From Oscillospiraceae bacterium (GTDB taxonomy: Bacteria; Bacillota; Clostridia; Saccharofermentanales; Saccharofermentanaceae): 37,973 nucleotides of DNA. The notes beneath the pieces are model-generated. The model did no database searches, was not told the origin of the DNA, and was given only the letters and a program-made list of their open reading frames with translations. The stretch lies in NCBI GenBank assembly GCA_015069215.1, contig SVJC01000007.1, positions 1 to 37,973 of the forward strand. The letters run 5' to 3'. Of this stretch, positions 1-5,631 are shown one piece after another. Position 1 is the stretch's first letter; the number at the start of each line of letters is the position of its first letter. The position numbers and the translations under genes are program-made.

Positions 1-129
1 AAGGAGTATATAGACAAGCTCGAAGACTGCTCTGCTCTGGCCGGCGTAGCGAAGGTGCCTGCAAGAGTAAAATGTGCCGTGCTCGCCTGGCATACACTGG
101 AGGATGCGTTAGATCAGAAATCAGATTAG
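1..129 (+). CDS. sufU: SufU-type Fe-S cluster scaffold, C-terminal fragment
   Basis: The window opens inside this gene; 42 codons remain, ending with TAG at 127-129. The fragment contains the ALAGVAKVPARVKCAVLAWH stretch typical of the SufU C-terminus, including the last conserved Cys (RVKC) that helps bind zinc in this family. SufU accepts sulfur from SufS and supports Fe-S cluster assembly in Firmicutes, usually at the end of a sufCDSUB cluster. The assignment rests on this short motif only; the N-terminal part lies outside the window. Confidence 0.8.
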   Translation, partial: KEYIDKLEDCSALAGVAKVPARVKCAVLAWHTLEDALDQKSD

Positions 130-151
130 CAGGTTGTTCCGAATAAAATTG

Positions 152-180
152 TTTACAGCATATCATTTCGAGATTATAAT
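152..180 (+). promoter_or_regulatory. Promoter of the AAA ATPase gene
   Basis: TTTACA at 152-157 and TATAAT at 175-180 are separated by exactly 17 bases, a good housekeeping promoter between the sufU stop and the ATPase start. Confidence 0.7.
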
Positions 181-183
181 GAA

Positions 184-224
184 TTTAATTCGGTTGCGCC
201 CGAGTCGGAAGGAGTCGAATTAAA
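184..224 (+). promoter_or_regulatory. Inverted repeat enclosing the ribosome binding site of the AAA ATPase gene
   Basis: TTTAATTCG (184-192) is perfectly complementary to CGAATTAAA (216-224). The ribosome binding site GGAAGGAG (207-214) lies in the loop, and the A of the start codon is the last base of the stem. The hairpin could limit translation initiation; that role is inferred. Confidence 0.45.
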
Positions 225-1663
225 TGGGCTTTATAGGAAGAACACAGGAATTATCAAAACTTAAGCGGCTGATGGCATCCGATGATATGGGCATGGCGCT
301 TATCTATGGAAGACGCAGGGTCGGAAAGAGCGAATTGGTTAAGCAGGCCCTGAAGGAATCTGATATTCCGGCAATTTACTATGAGTGTAAACAGGTTGCA
401 GAGGAAAGTAACGTTAAAGGAATATGCGAAATAATCTCCGAGGTTTTGGGTTTTCCAAAGCTTGGCTTTACGACTATCGAGGATGTTACGAAGTATCTCT
501 TTGAACAGGCAAAAGACAAGAAGATGATCTTTGTCCTGGATGAATATCCGTACATCCGCGAGAACATAAAAGGATTGGACAGCATTTTTCAATCGCTGGT
601 AGATAAATATAAGGATTCCTCAAAGCTTAAGTTGATCCTACTCGGTTCATATGTGGATGTAATGGAATCACTCCTTGAGAAGTCGAATCCCCTATATGGC
701 AGGGCAGACCTGGTCATAGATCTACAACAGATGGATTATTATGATTCTTCGCTGTTCTATCCTGCATTCTCAGAGGAAGATAAGGTCAGGATATATTCCG
801 TTTTCGGTGGCATTCCTTACTACAACAGACTCGTAGATGACAGTAAAAGCATCAAGGAAAACATTATTGAATTGATAGCATCTCCGGGAGCGAGGCTTGA
901 GAATGAAGTCTCCATGTATCTTAACAGTGAGATCTCGAAAATAGTAAATGCGAACGAAGTTTTCGAAGCACTATCACAGGGCAACACCAAGTACAAGGAC
1001 ATATTATCCAAGTCACACGTGTCCAGCGGGCCTACCCTCATTGATGTGTTGGATAAGCTTATAAAGATGGAGGTCGTCGAGAAGAAAGCCCCCATAAACG
1101 ATGAGGATAACAAGAAGAAAGCAGGATATTATATCAGCGATAACCTGTCATTGTTTTACTACAAATATATTTTCAGATATTCATCGCAGATGAAGATAAT
1201 GGATCCGGATGTATTTTACGATAAATACATCGGCAAGGATTTTGAAGAGCAGTATGTTCCAAAGAAGTTCGAAGAAGTGTGCAGGCAATATCTTATCCGT
1301 CAGAACAAAGCCGGCATGATAGACCCGGTTATCGAGAAGATCGGCAAGTACTATTATGATGATCCGAAGCATAAGACAAACGGAGAATTTGATGTTGTTA
1401 CTTTGGATGAGAAAGGATATGTATTCTACGAAGTCAAATTCAGAAAGAAGAGCATATCGAAATCAATGATCGATGAAGAGATCGAGCAAGTAAAGCTCAC
1501 CGGGCTTGATTGTTATAAGTATGTTTTCTTCGCAAGATCAGGTTCCCGGGCAGAAGAAACGGAAGATATCAAGCTTATAAAACTTAAGGAATTATACAAG
1601 CCGCTAGGATTAAACTTAAATTCTGCAATTAAGCGCCAAAAAGGAATAAACGAAAGACAATAA
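224..1663 (+). CDS. AAA ATPase with C-terminal nuclease-like DUF234-type domain
   Basis: A 479-residue protein of the archaeal-type ATPase family that is frequent in Clostridia. Near residue 30 it has a Walker A motif (YGRRRVGKSEL), followed by a Walker B-like hydrophobic stretch ending FVLDEYPY near residues 103-110 and a sensor-like LILLGSY near 138. The C-terminal third carries EFDVV then YEVKFR, the spacing of a PD-(D/E)xK core, so ATP-dependent DNA binding or cleavage is possible; the family has no firmly established role. The start is the ATG after GGAAGGAG. It has its own promoter (152-180) and terminator (1671-1691), so it is probably monocistronic. Confidence 0.85.
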   Translation: MGFIGRTQELSKLKRLMASDDMGMALIYGRRRVGKSELVKQALKESDIPAIYYECKQVAEESNVKGICEIISEVLGFPKLGFTTIEDVTKYLFEQAKDKKMIFVLDEYPYIRENIKGLDSIFQSLVDKYKDSSKLKLILLGSYVDVMESLLEKSNPLYGRADLVIDLQQMDYYDSSLFYPAFSEEDKVRIYSVFGGIPYYNRLVDDSKSIKENIIELIASPGARLENEVSMYLNSEISKIVNANEVFEALSQGNTKYKDILSKSHVSSGPTLIDVLDKLIKMEVVEKKAPINDEDNKKKAGYYISDNLSLFYYKYIFRYSSQMKIMDPDVFYDKYIGKDFEEQYVPKKFEEVCRQYLIRQNKAGMIDPVIEKIGKYYYDDPKHKTNGEFDVVTLDEKGYVFYEVKFRKKSISKSMIDEEIEQVKLTGLDCYKYVFFARSGSRAEETEDIKLIKLKELYKPLGLNLNSAIKRQKGINERQ

Positions 1664-1670
1664 TATGTTG

Positions 1671-1691
1671 AAGGGGCTGCTTGCCCCTTTT
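1671..1691 (+). terminator. Terminator after the AAA ATPase gene
   Basis: GGGG/CCCC stem with a short loop, immediately followed by TTTTATT, eight bases after the stop codon. Confidence 0.65.
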
Positions 1692-2100
1692 ATTAAACAA
1701 TAAAAAGCACACCCCTTCCAAACCCAGCAAATTCAGTGGTTTGGGCGGAAAAGAATTTTCGAAAAGGGGGTTGCACATCCGAATTCGATGTGTTATCGTA
1801 TCGCTGATGAAGGAAGTGCCTGTCCGACATCCAACTCTAAGTCTGAGATGGATCGTGCAGGGCTTCTATTTTTTTGCAAATAAAACGAAAGGACAAAAGA
1901 CAATGGAAACTGTTATGTTGAGAAACAGCCTGAATCTCCTCAAAACGTTCAATCATAGAACGTTGGTATCCATATGCGCTTTTGACCTAGATTCGTTTTC
2001 GAGCAGCAGAAACAGCTATAAGCGCAATTATGGATCAAATGGGCGATTACGATGTTAATCAGGCTTTTGTTTAGGCACAGACAAATCTGTTTTTGATATC
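1692..2100. other. Intergenic stretch without a convincing gene
   Basis: About 400 bases. A continuous frame exists, but its product resembles nothing I recognise. The best small candidate begins with ATG at 1903 after a weak AGGA and runs 51 codons to 2058; I do not call it. A short hairpin (CACATC/GATGTG, about 1774-1792) and a longer imperfect hairpin before a run of seven T (about 1816-1880) suggest RNA structure or a decayed locus. Confidence 0.4.
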
Positions 2101-2136
2101 AGGATCGTCCGACGAAAACCGGACGGTCCTTTTTTA
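2101..2136 (+). terminator. Strong terminator just upstream of the tRNA array
   Basis: AGGATCGTCCG pairs with CGGACGGTCCT (11 bp, one G-T wobble) around an eight-base loop, followed by TTTTTT. It isolates the tRNA array from upstream transcription. Confidence 0.8.
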
Positions 2137-2171
2137 TTGTCCACGCATCTTGACAACTTAATCCTTAACAC

Positions 2172-2247
2172 ACCCCCGTAGCTCAACCGGCAGAGCAAAC
2201 GGCTGTTAACCGGGAGGTTGAAGGTTCGAGTCCTTCCGGGGGTGCCA
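2172..2247 (+). tRNA. tRNA-Asn (GTT)
   Basis: 76 bases with encoded CCA. Acceptor ACCCCCG/CGGGGGT, anticodon loop CTGTTAA, T arm GAAGG-TTCGAGT-CCTTC, discriminator G. The two outer pairs of the anticodon stem (AACGG against CCGGG) are A-G mismatches, so only three anticodon-stem pairs form. It is the first member of the array. Confidence 0.85.
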
Positions 2248-2250
2248 AAA

Positions 2251-2324
2251 AGACACTGCAGAAAGGCACTTTTGCATGTGTCTACGGGGCGGCTTTTGGG
2301 AAAGGCACTTCCTTGAAGCAGCCC
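2251..2324 (+). other. Two non-tRNA hairpins inside the tRNA array
   Basis: Between tRNA-Asn and the next tRNA lie two hairpins: 2251-2283 (AGACAC/GTGTCT continued by TGCA/TGCA) and 2287-2324 (GGGCGGCTT/AAGCAGCCC with one mismatch, inner GGAA/TTCC). Both contain the same 11-base stretch GAAAGGCACTT. They do not fold as cloverleaves. They may be spacers, processing signals or decayed tRNAs. Confidence 0.5.
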
Positions 2325-2330
2325 TGAAAC

Positions 2331-2405
2331 GGGAAGAAAGCTAATCCGGTGAAAGCGTCAGGCCCAAGCCCTGCGAGTCTGGTCCGACACCAGATCTTCC
2401 CACCA
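2331..2405 (+). tRNA. tRNA-like gene, apparent anticodon CAA, aberrant loop
   Basis: 75 bases with CCA. Acceptor GGGAAGA/TCTTCCC is perfect and T stem TCTGG/CCAGA is perfect, but the T loop is TCCGACA instead of TTCGANN and the variable region is only three bases. The best anticodon arm is TCAGG-CCCAAGC-CCTGC, which places CAA at 34-36 with C instead of the nearly invariant U33. It could be a functional deviant, a pseudo-tRNA, or a structure with another role. Confidence 0.55.
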
Positions 2406-2407
2406 AC

Positions 2408-2482
2408 GGATCTGTGGTGTAACGGTAACAGACCGGACCTTTAATCCGTGAGATGAGGGTTCAAATCCCTCCGGATCCACCA
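2408..2482 (+). tRNA. tRNA-Lys (TTT), C33 variant
   Basis: 75 bases with CCA. Acceptor GGATCTG/CGGATCC (one G-T pair), anticodon arm CCGGA-CCTTTAA-TCCGT, T arm GAGGG-TTCAAAT-CCCTC. Anticodon TTT is preceded by C33 rather than U33. The start is only two bases after the preceding tRNA. Confidence 0.75.
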
Positions 2483-2485
2483 TAT

Positions 2486-2561
2486 GGATGTGTAACTCAG
2501 CTGGCAGAGTAGCAGACTCTTAATCTGAAGGTCGCAGGTTCGAAGCCTGTCACATCCACCA
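2486..2561 (+). tRNA. tRNA-Lys (CTT)
   Basis: 76 bases with CCA. Acceptor GGATGTG/CACATCC is perfect, D arm ACTC/GAGT, anticodon loop CTCTTAA with normal U33, variable AGGTC, T loop TTCGAAG. Confidence 0.88.
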
Positions 2562-2564
2562 CTT

Positions 2565-2641
2565 GTCTCTATGGCGAAACTGGCATACGCAGGCGGTTCA
2601 GAGCCGCCGGACTCCCGGTTCGAATCCGGGTAGGGACACCA
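2565..2641 (+). tRNA. tRNA-Leu (CAG) with short variable loop
   Basis: 77 bases with CCA. Acceptor GTCTCTA/TAGGGAC, anticodon arm GGCGG-TTCAGAG-CCGCC, T arm CCCGG-TTCGAAT-CCGGG, discriminator A73. The D arm (AACTGGCA core) is Leu-like, but the variable loop is only GGACT. Bacterial tRNA-Leu normally carries a long class II variable arm, so this gene is structurally unusual. Confidence 0.8.
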
Positions 2642-2645
2642 ATTT

Positions 2646-2722
2646 GTCCGTGTAACCGAATTGGCATAGGTACTGCACTAAGGATGCAGGTTTTGCGGGT
2701 TCGACTCCCGCCTCGGACACCA
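2646..2722 (+). tRNA. tRNA-Leu (AAG) with short variable loop
   Basis: 77 bases with CCA. Acceptor GTCCGTG/CTCGGAC (one T-T mismatch), anticodon arm CTGCA-CTAAGGA-TGCAG, T arm GCGGG-TTCGACT-CCCGC, discriminator A. The variable loop is GTTTT only. A34 in a Leu anticodon is uncommon in bacteria and would need deamination to inosine to read CUC. Confidence 0.8.
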
Positions 2723-2725
2723 TTT

Positions 2726-2800
2726 GCTCCTATAGCACAACGGAGAGTGCAACGGTCTTCTAAACCGTGGATCAGCGTTCGATTCGCTGTGGGAGTGCCA
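2726..2800 (+). tRNA. tRNA-Arg (TCT)
   Basis: 75 bases with CCA. Acceptor GCTCCTA/TGGGAGT (wobbles), D arm GCAC/GTGC, anticodon arm ACGGT-CTTCTAA-ACCGT, T arm CAGCG-TTCGATT-CGCTG. A clean cloverleaf. Confidence 0.88.
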
Positions 2801-2803
2801 CTT

Positions 2804-2880
2804 GTCTGATTGATGCAATTGGCAGACATGACTGATTCAAAACCAGTCTCATCCGGGTTCGAGTCCCTGATCAGACACCA
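2804..2880 (+). tRNA. tRNA-Leu (CAA) with short variable loop
   Basis: 77 bases with CCA. Acceptor GTCTGAT/ATCAGAC is perfect, D arm ATG/CAT with a Leu-like ATTGGCAGA loop, anticodon arm ACTGA-TTCAAAA-CCAGT (one mismatch), variable loop CTCAT, T arm CCGGG-TTCGAGT-CCCTG. It has the same 77-base layout as the other two Leu tRNAs here. Confidence 0.8.
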
Positions 2881-2884
2881 ACAT

Positions 2885-2971
2885 GGGCAGATATTCCGTA
2901 GAAGGCAGCGGGCCGGTCTGTAAAACCGGCGACACAGGTCTCGGGGAGTTCGATCCTCTCTCTGCCCACCA
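2885..2971 (+). tRNA. tRNA-Tyr (GTA)
   Basis: 87 bases with CCA. Acceptor GGGCAGA/TCTGCCC is perfect, anticodon arm CCGGT-CTGTAAA-ACCGG, a 14-base class II variable arm, T arm GGGAG-TTCGATC-CTCTC. It keeps its long variable arm, unlike the Leu tRNAs of the array. Confidence 0.87.
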
Positions 2972-2974
2972 AAT

Positions 2975-3042
2975 GCTTCCGCCGCCGTCGGCCGGCGTAA
3001 GGGCCATTCCCGTATATCTGAGTTCGAGTCTCAGCGGAAGCA
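2975..3042 (+). tRNA. tRNA-Met-like (CAT), shrunken, no encoded CCA
   Basis: 68 bases. Acceptor GCTTCCG/CGGAAGC and T arm CTGAG-TTCGAGT-CTCAG are perfect, but the D arm is only 13 bases (GCCG/CGGC around five bases), the variable region is TAT, and the anticodon arm TAAGG-GCCATTC-CCGTA has one mismatch and C33. It is the only array member without a genomic CCA. It could be a deviant elongator tRNA or a pseudogene. Confidence 0.6.
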
Positions 3043-3046
3043 ATAA

Positions 3047-3121
3047 GATCGCATAGGCTAACGGAAAGACCGTTCGGCTACGAACCGGAAAGTGGGGGTT
3101 CGATTCCCTCTGTGATCGCCA
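3047..3121 (+). tRNA. tRNA-Arg (ACG)
   Basis: 75 bases with CCA. Acceptor GATCGCA/TGTGATC, anticodon arm TTCGG-CTACGAA-CCGGA (same loop as bacterial tRNA-Arg ICG), T arm GGGGG-TTCGATT-CCCTC. The D stem is weak, with two good pairs. Confidence 0.83.
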
Positions 3122-3132
3122 TTTTAAAACAC

Positions 3133-3222
3133 GCCGTGTTACCTTAGCGGGGAGGAGGGTCAGTCCTGAAAACTGTTGTGCTTTAAAAGGCACTGGGAGT
3201 TCGAATCTCTCACACGGCGCCA
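3133..3222 (+). tRNA. tRNA-Ser (TGA), C33 variant
   Basis: 90 bases with CCA. Acceptor GCCGTGT/ACACGGC is perfect, D stem CCT/AGG, anticodon arm TCAGT-CCTGAAA-ACTGT, long variable arm built on GTGC/GCAC, T arm GGGAG-TTCGAAT-CTCTC. The anticodon TGA follows C33 instead of U33. Confidence 0.8.
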
Positions 3223-3226
3223 CTAC

Positions 3227-3318
3227 GTCGGCATAAGCCTAATTGGTAAGGCAGCGGTTTGCTAAACCGTGAGTAACCGCTTTGCGGTGTCCCGGTTCGA
3301 GTCCGGGTGCCGACGCCA
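3227..3318 (+). tRNA. tRNA-Ser (GCT)
   Basis: 92 bases with CCA. Acceptor GTCGGCA/TGCCGAC is perfect, D stem GCC/GGC, anticodon arm GCGGT-TTGCTAA-ACCGT, long variable arm with CCGC/GCGG, T arm CCCGG-TTCGAGT-CCGGG. Last member of the array; its CCA directly abuts the coding remnant at 3319. Confidence 0.9.
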
Positions 3319-3426
3319 GAGGCAGACAGGACCGGTATTCCGTACCAGACCTTGATCAATCTCTATCTCATGGATTGCGTGAAGGAAAACAAGAAGATAG
3401 ATACCTCTTGGAAAAAGGCCGTTTAA
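3319..3426 (+). pseudogene. C-terminal remnant of an antitoxin-like (CopG/BrnA-type) protein
   Basis: Reading from the base after the tRNA-Ser CCA, 35 codons run to TAA at 3424-3426. They contain the GIPYQTLINLYLMDC segment followed by a Trp-containing tail. The G-[IV]-P-Y-Q-T-L-I motif is typical of the C-terminal helix of ribbon-helix-helix antitoxins such as CopG and BrnA families. No start codon, ribosome site or N-terminal half is present; that part is replaced by the tRNA array. The frame could open by chance, but the motif match argues for a truncated gene at a recombination junction. Confidence 0.55.
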
Positions 3427-3430
3427 CCTG

Positions 3431-4279
3431 TCACTGCGATTTCTTGTAAGTAACAGCAGACTTATACACGACCTTGGTCTTGCCTGACTTGGAGGTCTTG
3501 CTGTAGTTGACGTAGAACAAGCCGTTCTTGTATTGCAGGGTAACACCTTTCGCAAGCGTGACCTTGGCCGGGAACTGCGAGATGCCCTTGAGGCTGAGGG
3601 GGAGCTTGTATGCACCTTTCTTTATGCCGGACTTCTTTTTGGCAAACTTCGTGTAACGCATGAACTGGACTTCGCCGGTTACGTCAAACGTGCCGTCGTC
3701 GTTTTCGATGAACGTGGCCGAAACAAACTGATCGCCCCAGACTCCGATCGAATACCAGCTGCCCTGCTTGCGCTTCTTTTTGTATTTATCCATCGTAATC
3801 CTGTTATAGGTGGGATAATACGTGCCCGCCATCTTTGTCAGGGTGATCCTGGTGTCGAGGTTGGCCTTTTTCGCCTGTATCGGGAAGCCCGGAGTCTCAG
3901 CGTTATCGGAAACCTGTGAATAATAAGCTTTTGCACTTTCGTAGTGCCCCTTGGAAAACTCGTTTTCAGCCTGGCAGACCCGGATCAGATCCGGAGAGCA
4001 TTGATAGTCGCCGCATTTTGCGAAAACACCCTCAGCTTCGACGTATTTGCCTGATTTAAGCAGGTCGATGCCCTTGCTGTACATGCTTTCCACGGATTCG
4101 ATGCCGCCGCCGAGCGCGCCCTCGTCGTCTTTATTTGCAGACTCGGATTGCTCCTGCTTATTTTCACCGCCAAGTCCCTGACCGGAAAGGCCAGAATCCT
4201 GCTTGGAGCATGCTGATAAAGAACACAGCATGAATACGGTTATTGCGATGGCAGCAGCCTTCTTGAATCTTTTGTTCAT
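3431..4279 (-). CDS. Cys-lipoprotein of unknown function, TPR-like N-terminal half
   Basis: A 282-residue protein. The start used is the ATG at 4279 after TGGAGGAC; the frame stays open upstream but without coding signs. Residues 1-24 are a lipoprotein signal with lipobox LSAC (C24). A polar linker follows, then about residues 60-125 resemble a tetratricopeptide pair (GIDLLKSGKYVEAEGVF, NEFSKGHYESAKAYY). The rest is Lys- and Tyr-rich and probably a beta domain. It is likely anchored outside the membrane. It is convergent with the tRNA array and divergent from the first GG-leader gene. Function is not recognised. Confidence 0.8.
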   Translation of the reverse strand: MNKRFKKAAAIAITVFMLCSLSACSKQDSGLSGQGLGGENKQEQSESANKDDEGALGGGIESVESMYSKGIDLLKSGKYVEAEGVFAKCGDYQCSPDLIRVCQAENEFSKGHYESAKAYYSQVSDNAETPGFPIQAKKANLDTRITLTKMAGTYYPTYNRITMDKYKKKRKQGSWYSIGVWGDQFVSATFIENDDGTFDVTGEVQFMRYTKFAKKKSGIKKGAYKLPLSLKGISQFPAKVTLAKGVTLQYKNGLFYVNYSKTSKSGKTKVVYKSAVTYKKSQ

Positions 4280-4326
4280 AACGTCCTCCAAACACAACAA
4301 ATGAGGGGCAACATTTTTATAAGTCA

Positions 4327-4355
4327 ATAATGAAGAAAAAATAATAAAAATGCAA
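4327..4355 (-). promoter_or_regulatory. Probable promoter of the lipoprotein gene
   Basis: Read on the minus strand: TTGCAT (4350-4355), 17 bases, CATTAT (4327-4332), about 48 bases before the start codon. The -35 box touches the nested inverted repeat at 4355-4408. Confidence 0.45.
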
Positions 4356-4408
4356 ATTACCTGTATCACGCTCTGTTCGGATAAAAACAGATTGCCAAAC
4401 AGGTAATT
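4355..4408. promoter_or_regulatory. Nested inverted repeat between divergent genes
   Basis: AATTACCTGT (4355-4364) is perfectly complementary to ACAGGTAATT (4399-4408); inside it TCTGTT (4372-4377) pairs with AACAGA (4386-4391). There is no T run, so it is more likely a protein-binding or regulatory element for the lipoprotein gene than a terminator. Confidence 0.45.
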
Positions 4409-4452
4409 GGGGCCCACTCGGTGGTTGCTTTGAGCTTTAAATAGATTTTTCC

Positions 4453-4537
4453 GCGACACTCGGCTGCTTATCTGTCGTTTAGGCGTCAGAATGTCGCTGT
4501 ATTAGTGATTGTTTGGGTTTTCGCCTGTTGTGATAAT
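4453..4537 (+). promoter_or_regulatory. Shared-regulon promoter, copy 1 (GG-leader peptide 1)
   Basis: Half-site GCGACA (4453-4458), palindrome TGTCGTTTAGGCGTCA (4473-4488), 20 bases, TTGTTT (-35, 4509-4514), 17 bases, GATAAT (-10, 4532-4537). The same elements with the same spacing occur at 6361-6445, 10680-10764 (minus) and 37598-37682 (minus). Confidence 0.75.
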
Positions 4538-4578
4538 GATGGCGTCAATCAAAAACAACCAAAAAGGAGAACAAAATC

Positions 4579-4872
4579 ATGAAGAATAACGAGATCAACG
4601 AAAAGCAGCTTGAGCAGGCAAACGGCGGAATCAAATATGCAACGGATCATGCCGCACTCGCGAGCGATTCCATCTTTCTTGCAAACGATCAGCCCGTCTT
4701 AAGACCCGTGGACAGCATGCCCATTCCCCCCATCGGACCTGTCCGTCCCGGCAACAGGATCGAAGCCCGGAAGATCACAACTGAAGAGGCACAAAGAATA
4801 CTGCTCCGTCAGGGTTCCAATGCAGCGCTTGCAAACAGACAGATCCTCGCTCAGAACATCCTCATCCGCTGA
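4579..4872 (+). CDS. Small peptide with double-glycine leader
   Basis: 97 residues after a good AAAGGAG site. The first 17 residues (MKNNEINEKQLEQANGG) form a double-glycine leader of the type cut by C39 peptidase domains of ABC exporters. The remaining 80 residues are Ala-, Pro- and Ile-rich (IPPIGPVRPG) without Cys and match no bacteriocin class I recognise. No exporter lies in the window. The leader resembles that of 6487-6762 and both genes have the same promoter layout and a 41-base distance from -10 box to start, so they are probably functional siblings: exported peptides, signals or modified-peptide precursors. Confidence 0.75.
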   Translation: MKNNEINEKQLEQANGGIKYATDHAALASDSIFLANDQPVLRPVDSMPIPPIGPVRPGNRIEARKITTEEAQRILLRQGSNAALANRQILAQNILIR

Positions 4873-4907
4873 TCGCACGCATCAGGAAATTTAGTTGAAT
4901 GACTTTT

Positions 4908-4938
4908 AAGGTCAGGCCTTCCAGGGCCTGACCTTTTC
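4908..4938. terminator. Bidirectional terminator between GG peptide 1 and the reductase gene
   Basis: AAGGTCAGGCC pairs with GGCCTGACCTT (11 bp, six-base loop), with TTTT on the plus side and AAAA-derived T on the minus side. It overlaps the stop codon of the convergent reductase gene. Confidence 0.8.
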
Positions 4939-5631
4939 TATCCATCCGTTTGCCTTCCAGTACTTGTAATCCGTGTACTCGGGATCTTCTTTTCCGAGGC
5001 TTGTCTGAAGCATGCGCACCGCCAGGAACTTGGCTTTGGTCATGAGGTTCGTGTGGGCGGGCTTGCCGTAATCGATCTTTGCAAACTTATTGGCGGCGGA
5101 GGTAAGGGACCTGGTCATCTTTGCCCTCTTTTCCTCAGGGATCTTATCCCAGCGGACCTCGCTCATGAGCTTGAAAGTGCAGACCTTGATATAGCTTACG
5201 CCCCACCAGGAAAGGCTGTCTTTGATGTCCTTTGCGGTGGAAGATCCGCCTGCGCCGAGGCACTGCGTGATGATGAACGCGCGCTTGCCGAACATCTCTT
5301 TCGCAGGGCGGTGAGGCATCCATCTGTATCCGAAGTGATCGAGCATTGTCTTCATTGCGCCCGTGCAGTGAAAAACATATGCGGGGGAAGTGAAGACCAG
5401 GAGATCGGCTTCGAGCAGGGCCTTTTCGATCTTCTGCATGCACTCCGCGTCTTTGCAAAATTTTTCGCCCTTGCCGAAACAGGTGATGCATCCCGTGCAG
5501 AATCCCGGGCCGTCTTTCGGAAGATAGAATTCCGTTATGTCGGCCTTGCCTTTGAAGGGCTCTAAGAAAGCCTCCTTGAGCTGGTATGTTACGCCGTGCT
5601 TTTCAGTTCCGTTTATTACCGTGATCTTCAT
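4912..5631 (-). CDS. NAD(P)H-dependent flavodoxin-fold oxidoreductase
   Basis: 239 residues of the NADPH-dependent FMN reductase family. The N-terminus ITVINGTEKHGVT is the FMN phosphate-binding loop, followed by the Cys cluster CTGCITC and FCKDAEC near residues 46-65 found in iron-sulfur flavoprotein-like members, and by FTSPAYVFHCTGAMKTMLD, which contacts the flavin. The ATG overlaps the tetR stop (TAATG), so the two form an operon. The context suggests a reductase induced when TetR is released by a small molecule, for example a quinone or nitroaromatic; the substrate is inferred only. Confidence 0.85.
   Translation of the reverse strand: MKITVINGTEKHGVTYQLKEAFLEPFKGKADITEFYLPKDGPGFCTGCITCFGKGEKFCKDAECMQKIEKALLEADLLVFTSPAYVFHCTGAMKTMLDHFGYRWMPHRPAKEMFGKRAFIITQCLGAGGSSTAKDIKDSLSWWGVSYIKVCTFKLMSEVRWDKIPEEKRAKMTRSLTSAANKFAKIDYGKPAHTNLMTKAKFLAVRMLQTSLGKEDPEYTDYKYWKANGWIEKVRPWKA

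Noticed and set aside
1681..2058. 125-codon plus-strand frame after the AAA ATPase
   Set aside because: It starts inside the terminator of the previous gene, has no ribosome site and no recognisable domain; only the last 51 codons have even a weak start context.
2408..2482. Ochre-suppressor tRNA with anticodon TTA
   Set aside because: That reading needs a shifted loop with a C-C closing pair; the well-paired stem places TTT in the anticodon position with C33.
2569..3223. Minus-strand open frames across the tRNA array
   Set aside because: They are antisense translations of tRNA sequence; the plus-strand cloverleaves explain every base.
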